From Nisaea nitritireducens (GTDB lineage: Bacteria > Pseudomonadota > Alphaproteobacteria > Thalassobaculales > Thalassobaculaceae): DNA of 64,000 bases. The stretch lies in the NCBI RefSeq assembly GCF_014904795.1, contig NZ_JACZFS010000055.1, positions 62,001 through 126,000 of the forward strand, read 5' to 3'. Shown here one piece after another: positions 31,801 to 37,800 of this stretch. Below the pieces are notes generated by a model. That model made no database searches, was not told where the DNA came from, and was given only the letters and a program-made list of their open reading frames with translations. The number at the start of each line of letters is the position of its first letter. The stretch's first letter is position 1. The position numbers and the translations under genes were made by a program.

Positions 31801-34800
31801 GTGGCTGAATGAGGATGATGGCATTCGAATTCCCGGCTCTCCCGGTTTGACGCCGGACGCCTGGGAACGGGTGTTGCAAGAGGAAGGGTTTAGCTGCGTC
31901 AAGTTTCCTGCCTCGGCCGGATTGGAGCTCGGGCAGCAGATTATCGTCGCGGAAAGTGACGGCGTGATCAGGGTCACCGGCCCGGCCGCTGCGCCGGCGG
32001 GGTTGGAGACGCATCTCGGTGCAATGGTCTCAAGCACGCACAAGGAGCCGACCCCGGCAATCCCCTCTCCGATGAACGTGGAGTCGGATGATATCCGCGA
32101 GCGCGCGGATGCGAGGGCCGCCCTCGGCGATGATTTGCGAAGCTGGACCGGCGACTATGTCCGGGAGTTGGTTGCCGATACGTTGCGTATCGAGCCGGAT
32201 AAAATTGACCCGGCCGAGCCACTGGAACGCTACGGAATTGATTCGATATTGATTTCCCGCGTGACGTCTGTCCTGCAGGAACGGTTCGATGGTATCAGCT
32301 CCTCTCTTCTTTTCGACACGCGAAGCGTAGACGAACTCGCCGACCATTTGATCTCCGAGCATCGCGCACAGCTTGCGGCACTCTCGGGACTGGGCTCAAC
32401 TGCTGAAGCGGCGCGGCGGACATCGCCCGCGTTACAGGAAGCGGCGGACGCGGGGGCGTCCGTCTCCAAACCGCGGCGAGCTGCTGAAACCGCAATTGCT
32501 ATTGTCGGAATGAGCGGTCGATATCCTGGCGCTGGGGATATGAACGCGTATTGGCGCAATCTTCTGCAAGGCCGGGATTGTATTACCGAGATCCCTGAAG
32601 ACCGGTGGACGATGGACGGATTTTACGAGCCCGATCCAATCAAGGCTCAGGAAACCGCCCGCAGCTACGGGAAATGGGGCGGGTTTGTCGACGGTTTCGC
32701 CGACTTCGACCCGCTGTTCTTCAATATCTCGCCGCAAGAAGCGCTTTGCATCGATCCGCAGGAGCGGCTGTTCCTGCAAACGGTCTGGCATGCGCTCGAA
32801 GATGCCGGATATACCAGACAGCAACTAAGCGGAACCTACGGCGGACATGTCGGTGTATTTGCCGGTGTGACGAGGGTCGGCTACGGACTGTTCGGTCCGG
32901 ATGTGTGGCGAAAAGGGGAGGCGATGTTCCCCTACACGTCCTTCAGTTCCGTCGCGAACCGTATCTCGCATTTCCTCGATATCAACGGCCCGAGCATGCC
33001 GATTGATACGATGTGCTCCTCGTCCCTGACAGCCATTCATGAAGCGTGCGAAAGCCTTCTGAGAGGGGAGTGTGAACTCGCGATCAGTGGCGGTGTGAAC
33101 CTCTATCTGCACCCCTCAAGCTACGTCAATCTCAGCGCCAACCGCATGCTGTCCGCGACCGGGAAATGCAAGAGCTTTGGAGCGGAGGCCGATGGCTTCG
33201 TCCCAGGCGAAGGTGCGGGTGCGGTTGTCTTGAAGCCTTTGGCACGGGCCGAAGCCGATGGCGACCAGATCCATGCCGTCATTCGGGGAACCGGCATCAA
33301 CCATGGAGGCCGGACGCACGGCTACATGGTGCCAAGCCCGAAGGCGCAGGCGAGCCTTATTCGGCAGGTCCTGGACAGAGCGAAGGTCGATGCACGCCGC
33401 GTCGGATACATCGAAGCGCACGGGACGGGTACCGAGCTTGGCGATCCGATCGAACTGGACGGTTTGACCAAGGCGTTCCGCGATCAGACGGACGATAACG
33501 GGTTCTGCGCGATCGGGTCCGTCAAGTCTTCGATCGGACATCTGGAAGCTGCGGCTGGGATTGCGGGGCTGACCAAGGCGGTCCTGCAACTCAAGCATGG
33601 AAAGCTGGTGCCGAGCCTCCATGCGGAACGGATCAACCCGAAGATTGCTTTCAAGAAAACGCCCTTCGTCCTGCAGCGGGAAGCCTCCGATTGGGACGTG
33701 GAGGCGGGTGGGACACGCATCGTGGGCGTGTCCTCCTTCGGCGCCGGTGGGGCGAACGCCCATGTGATCCTGGAAGAGTATCGGGTGCAGCCGGCGAGGG
33801 TTCCGGAGGACGGAACACCACAGGCGGTTGTCCTGTCGGCCAGGACCCGGGAGAGCCTGCGGCAAATGGTTGGGCGCCTGGCCGTCTTCCTGAGGGAGGC
33901 CCGCGACGTCCCGCGCCTGATCGATCTGTGTTTCACATTGCAGGCCGGCCGGGAGGAGATGGATTTCCGTTTTGGTTTCGTCGCGACGTCGGTTGACGAG
34001 GTGATCGAGAAACTTGAGCGGGCATATGGCGATTGGGCGACCGGCTTTGCGGACGGGACCTATCTCGTGGCCCCGGAGGGGAATGAAAGCCCTGCCAGAT
34101 CGGAGATGAAGGCCGGCGGCACTATCGCTGACCGGGACCTGATCCGCTGGCTCGGTGGCAAGACGGTCGATTGGGGGCGGTCCTATGGCAATGACCGTCC
34201 CGGTAAAGTCTCGTTGCCCGGTTATGTATTCGCGACGGAGAAATACTGGGCGGTCGAACAGTACGGGTTGGAGGACGATCATCGGTTTGCGCCGGAGAGG
34301 GCATCCGGAAAGGCTGCCGTCGGGGTGGTCGGGGTGGAGACCCGATTGTACAGACCTGTATGGACAGATGCCGCTATGGGGCTTGCCGGACAGCGGGATG
34401 TCTATTCCAAGCATGTGATCGGAACCTGCGATCTCCAACAGGTAGACGACTGGTTCCAGTTGACGCCTGCAAAGGGTAATCCGGCGCGGCGCTATACGTC
34501 GGCTTCAACCCAGTTGCTGGATCAAATCAAGCTGGTCATCGGCTCGCTCAACGGCGGCAAGGTGCTGTTGCAGTTATTGGTTCCGTTGGATGGGAACCAG
34601 TCCTTGTTCGGCGGATTGGCAGCCCTGCTTCGCACAGCGGCGGCAGAAACACCGCAACTCGATGTGCAGCTCATTGAGGTGCCGAGAGAGACGCCCGTCG
34701 AAAAAATGACGGACATCGCCGGCGCTCTGTCGAGCCGAACCCAATTTGACCACGTCCGATATGGCTCAGACCGGTACGAGGTTCCCAGCTGGCAACTGGC

Positions 34801-37800
34801 ACCGGCGCCGTCGTCGCTCAATCCATGGCGGGATGAGGGCGTCTACCTGATTACAGGTGGGCTCGGTGGGTTGGCGAAGGTCCTGATACAGGATCTCCTG
34901 GAGAAAACCGACAATGCAAGGATCGTCCTTTGCGGCCGATCAGACGCATTGGCGGAAATGCCGGACCGCCGGGTTTCCTACTATCAGACGGATCTGTCGA
35001 GGCGGTCCGAAGTCGATAAGTTAGCGAAGAAAATACAAAATAAATTCAGAAGGCTGGATGGAGTTATCCACGCGGCGGGTGTGCTGCTGGACGGGCCGGT
35101 TTCCGGGAAAAGTGCAGCCGACCTTCGTAAGGTGTTTGCTCCTAAGGTCGCCGGTATTTTGAATCTGGACAATGCCACCCGGGACCTGGAACCGGCCTTT
35201 GTTCTGCTTTGCTCTTCCTGCGCGGCGATTGGCGGAAACCCCGGTCAAGCCGATTACGCAGCGGCTAACGCCTTCCTCGATTTTTATGCGGAAAGCCGAA
35301 ACCGTGATCTGAAATCTGACGGCAAAGACGAACGGATCCTGAGCGTCAATTGGCCCTTATGGCAGACCGGTGGCATGGGAATGGGGCAGGCCCGCGAAGC
35401 GGCGGTACGCCGTGAAACCGGAATGGTCCCAATGCCCAGCCAAGCGGGTCTGGATGCGCTTTACAAGGCAATCGCCTTGGCCGAGAGCGGTGAGGCCAGC
35501 CGCGCCATGGTCCTTCACGGAGAAATGCCGAAACTCGAGCGGACATTCGTCGGACCAGAAAAACCGCACGGTGAGAGCGTCGCGCGGCAAAGCCCTGGTC
35601 GCGGTGCCCGTGAAGGCATTGTCGCGGTTATACACCGCGCTCTGAAGATTCCCGCTGGAAGCGACGTGAATGAAAAGGCCAGTTTTGTCAGTCTAGGGAT
35701 CGATTCGATCCATGTTGTCCGCTTCGTCGCTGAGCTTTCCAGGCTGATATCGCGGGACCTGCCGGAAACCATTGTATTCGACTATCCGAGCATCGGCGCG
35801 ATGGCGGACTATCTTGTCGATCAAGGGACTACCGTGGCGGGCGGCGAGGGAGAACTTGCGGAGCCGGCCATGCCGGATTTGGGGCTCCATAAGGAATTGG
35901 TTTCTTTGAGCGAGAACGGATCGGGCCCGACCTTGTTCTGTGTCCATCCGATGTCCGGCGATGTCGGGATCTACTCGAAGTTGGCGGAGGCTGGAGCGGG
36001 CCAGTTCAACATCGTCGGCATAAAGGCGACAGGGTTCCTGGACGGTGGCCAACCCGCTGCATGCGTCGAAGCCATGGCAGACCGCTATGCCGAAATTATC
36101 CGCGACACCCAACCGAACGGGCCATGGCATCTGCTGGGGACCTCCATGGGGGGGAGCGTGGCCTTCGAAATTGCCCGCCGCCTGAAAGATTGGGGAGAAG
36201 TCGCGAACCTCTTCCTGGTTGAACCTCCACTGATCGCCTGTAGCGACGAAGAGTCCGCGTGGAACACGGATGCGCGGCGGAATTTGGTCATGAACGCCAA
36301 TTTCCTGTTGATCACGATGTTGCATCTGGACCCGGAATTCCGCCGCAAGAAATCCGATGGGGAAATCAGGTGGTCCGACATCGAAATTAGTGAGGACCAG
36401 GTTGCAGCGGCAGGCACGGAGGACGAATTGATCGCTGCCATTGTCGAGCTGGTGTCCGCGCGCGGCGTCAAACAGGACAAGTCACTCCTGGCGGACCGGT
36501 TGCGGAACATGGCGGAGGTCCATCTTGCCAATCTCACCGCCTTGAAACGGTACAGGGCGAAACCCTTGAGGCCGGGAGACGCGCTTAACGCTGTGCTTCT
36601 TCGCACAGACAGCGCCACCGCTATTTCCGAGAATGTCTTCAATCCCGACTATCTGGTGAACGTTCAGCGCCAGATGGGCGGGCTCGACCAGTTGTTGCAA
36701 AACTGGGATGGAATTATTCCTGGCTTGGAGACGCGGGTCTTGTCTGGCGACAACCATTTTGAACTGTTCGGCAACCGCAAGAATATTGATCAGCTAAGTC
36801 ATCTGATTGCCGGAAGAATCCGCCGGGAACCGGAGATGGCGAACAGCGGCATGGCAGGGATGGAAAAGGGCGCTATTGCCGTTATCGGCATGTCCGGCCG
36901 GTTCCCGGGCGCCGCAGGTCTGGACAATCTCTGGGCGCTTCTCGAAAGCGGAGAGACAGCCTTCTCCACATGGCCTGGCCGAAGCGACGGATTGCGAGAG
37001 CGTGGCCGGGAGGGTGAGCAGCTTTACGGCGGCTACCTGGAGGATATCGATCAGTTCGATCCCGGCTTCTTCCAAATCACGCCGAACGAGGCGAAATGGA
37101 TGGATCCGGCTGAACGTCTGTTCCTGGAAGAAGCCTGGAGAGCGGTGCGGCAGGCCGGATTTGATTCGGAAGATCTGGCCGGGGAACGATGGGGCGTGTT
37201 TTGTGGCGGCAGCGGAAACTACACGGAATTGATCGCCCAGAAAGAAGGCTTGTCGCCCCATGTCACGGTTTCAAACATTCCGGGTCGTGTCGCTTATACG
37301 TTCGGATTGACTGGTCCGTCGATCGCGGTTGATGCGGGCTGCGCATCCTCCTTGCAGGCTCTGGCTCAAGCCTGCGATCAGCTTACTTTGGGGAATTGCG
37401 AAGTCGCGATTGCAGGCGGTGTCACGATCCATACGACACAGAACCTGATTAGGGCGTCCGAGCGGACGGAGCTGTTGTCCTCGGAAGATAGAGCCAGCGC
37501 TCTCAACCGGGAAACCAACGGCATGCTGCCGGGCGAAGGTGTCGGGGTTGTTGTCCTGAAACCAATGGAGCGTGCGCTGAGCGATGGAGACGAGATCCAT
37601 GGCGTCATCGATGCCTGGGGCAGCAACCATAGTGGCCGGACGAACGGAATGTCGGCTCCGAGTTCGAAGGCGCAAGAACGCTTGCTTTCCGGGCTGTTGG
37701 CAAAGCAGGGCATTGATCCGGCGACGATCGATCTTGTTGAAGTCAATGCGACCGGTACGCCCCTCGGGGACAAGGTCGAGATCAGTGCGCTTCGGGAGGT

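Noticed and set aside
33116-34438. Long minus-strand open frame (440 codons) within PksA
   Set aside because: It is opposite to KS5 coding sequence, has no recognisable domain, and arises from the GC-rich codon pattern of the PKS. The same holds for other long antisense frames such as 23696-24826, 25811-26998 and 30833-32014.
35890-36835. The domain after the module 5 ACP as an integrated acyltransferase
   Set aside because: GTSMGG resembles the GHSxG of ATs, but the domain is shorter, lies after an ACP rather than after a KS, and has the VHPMSG start and C-terminal His of thioesterases.
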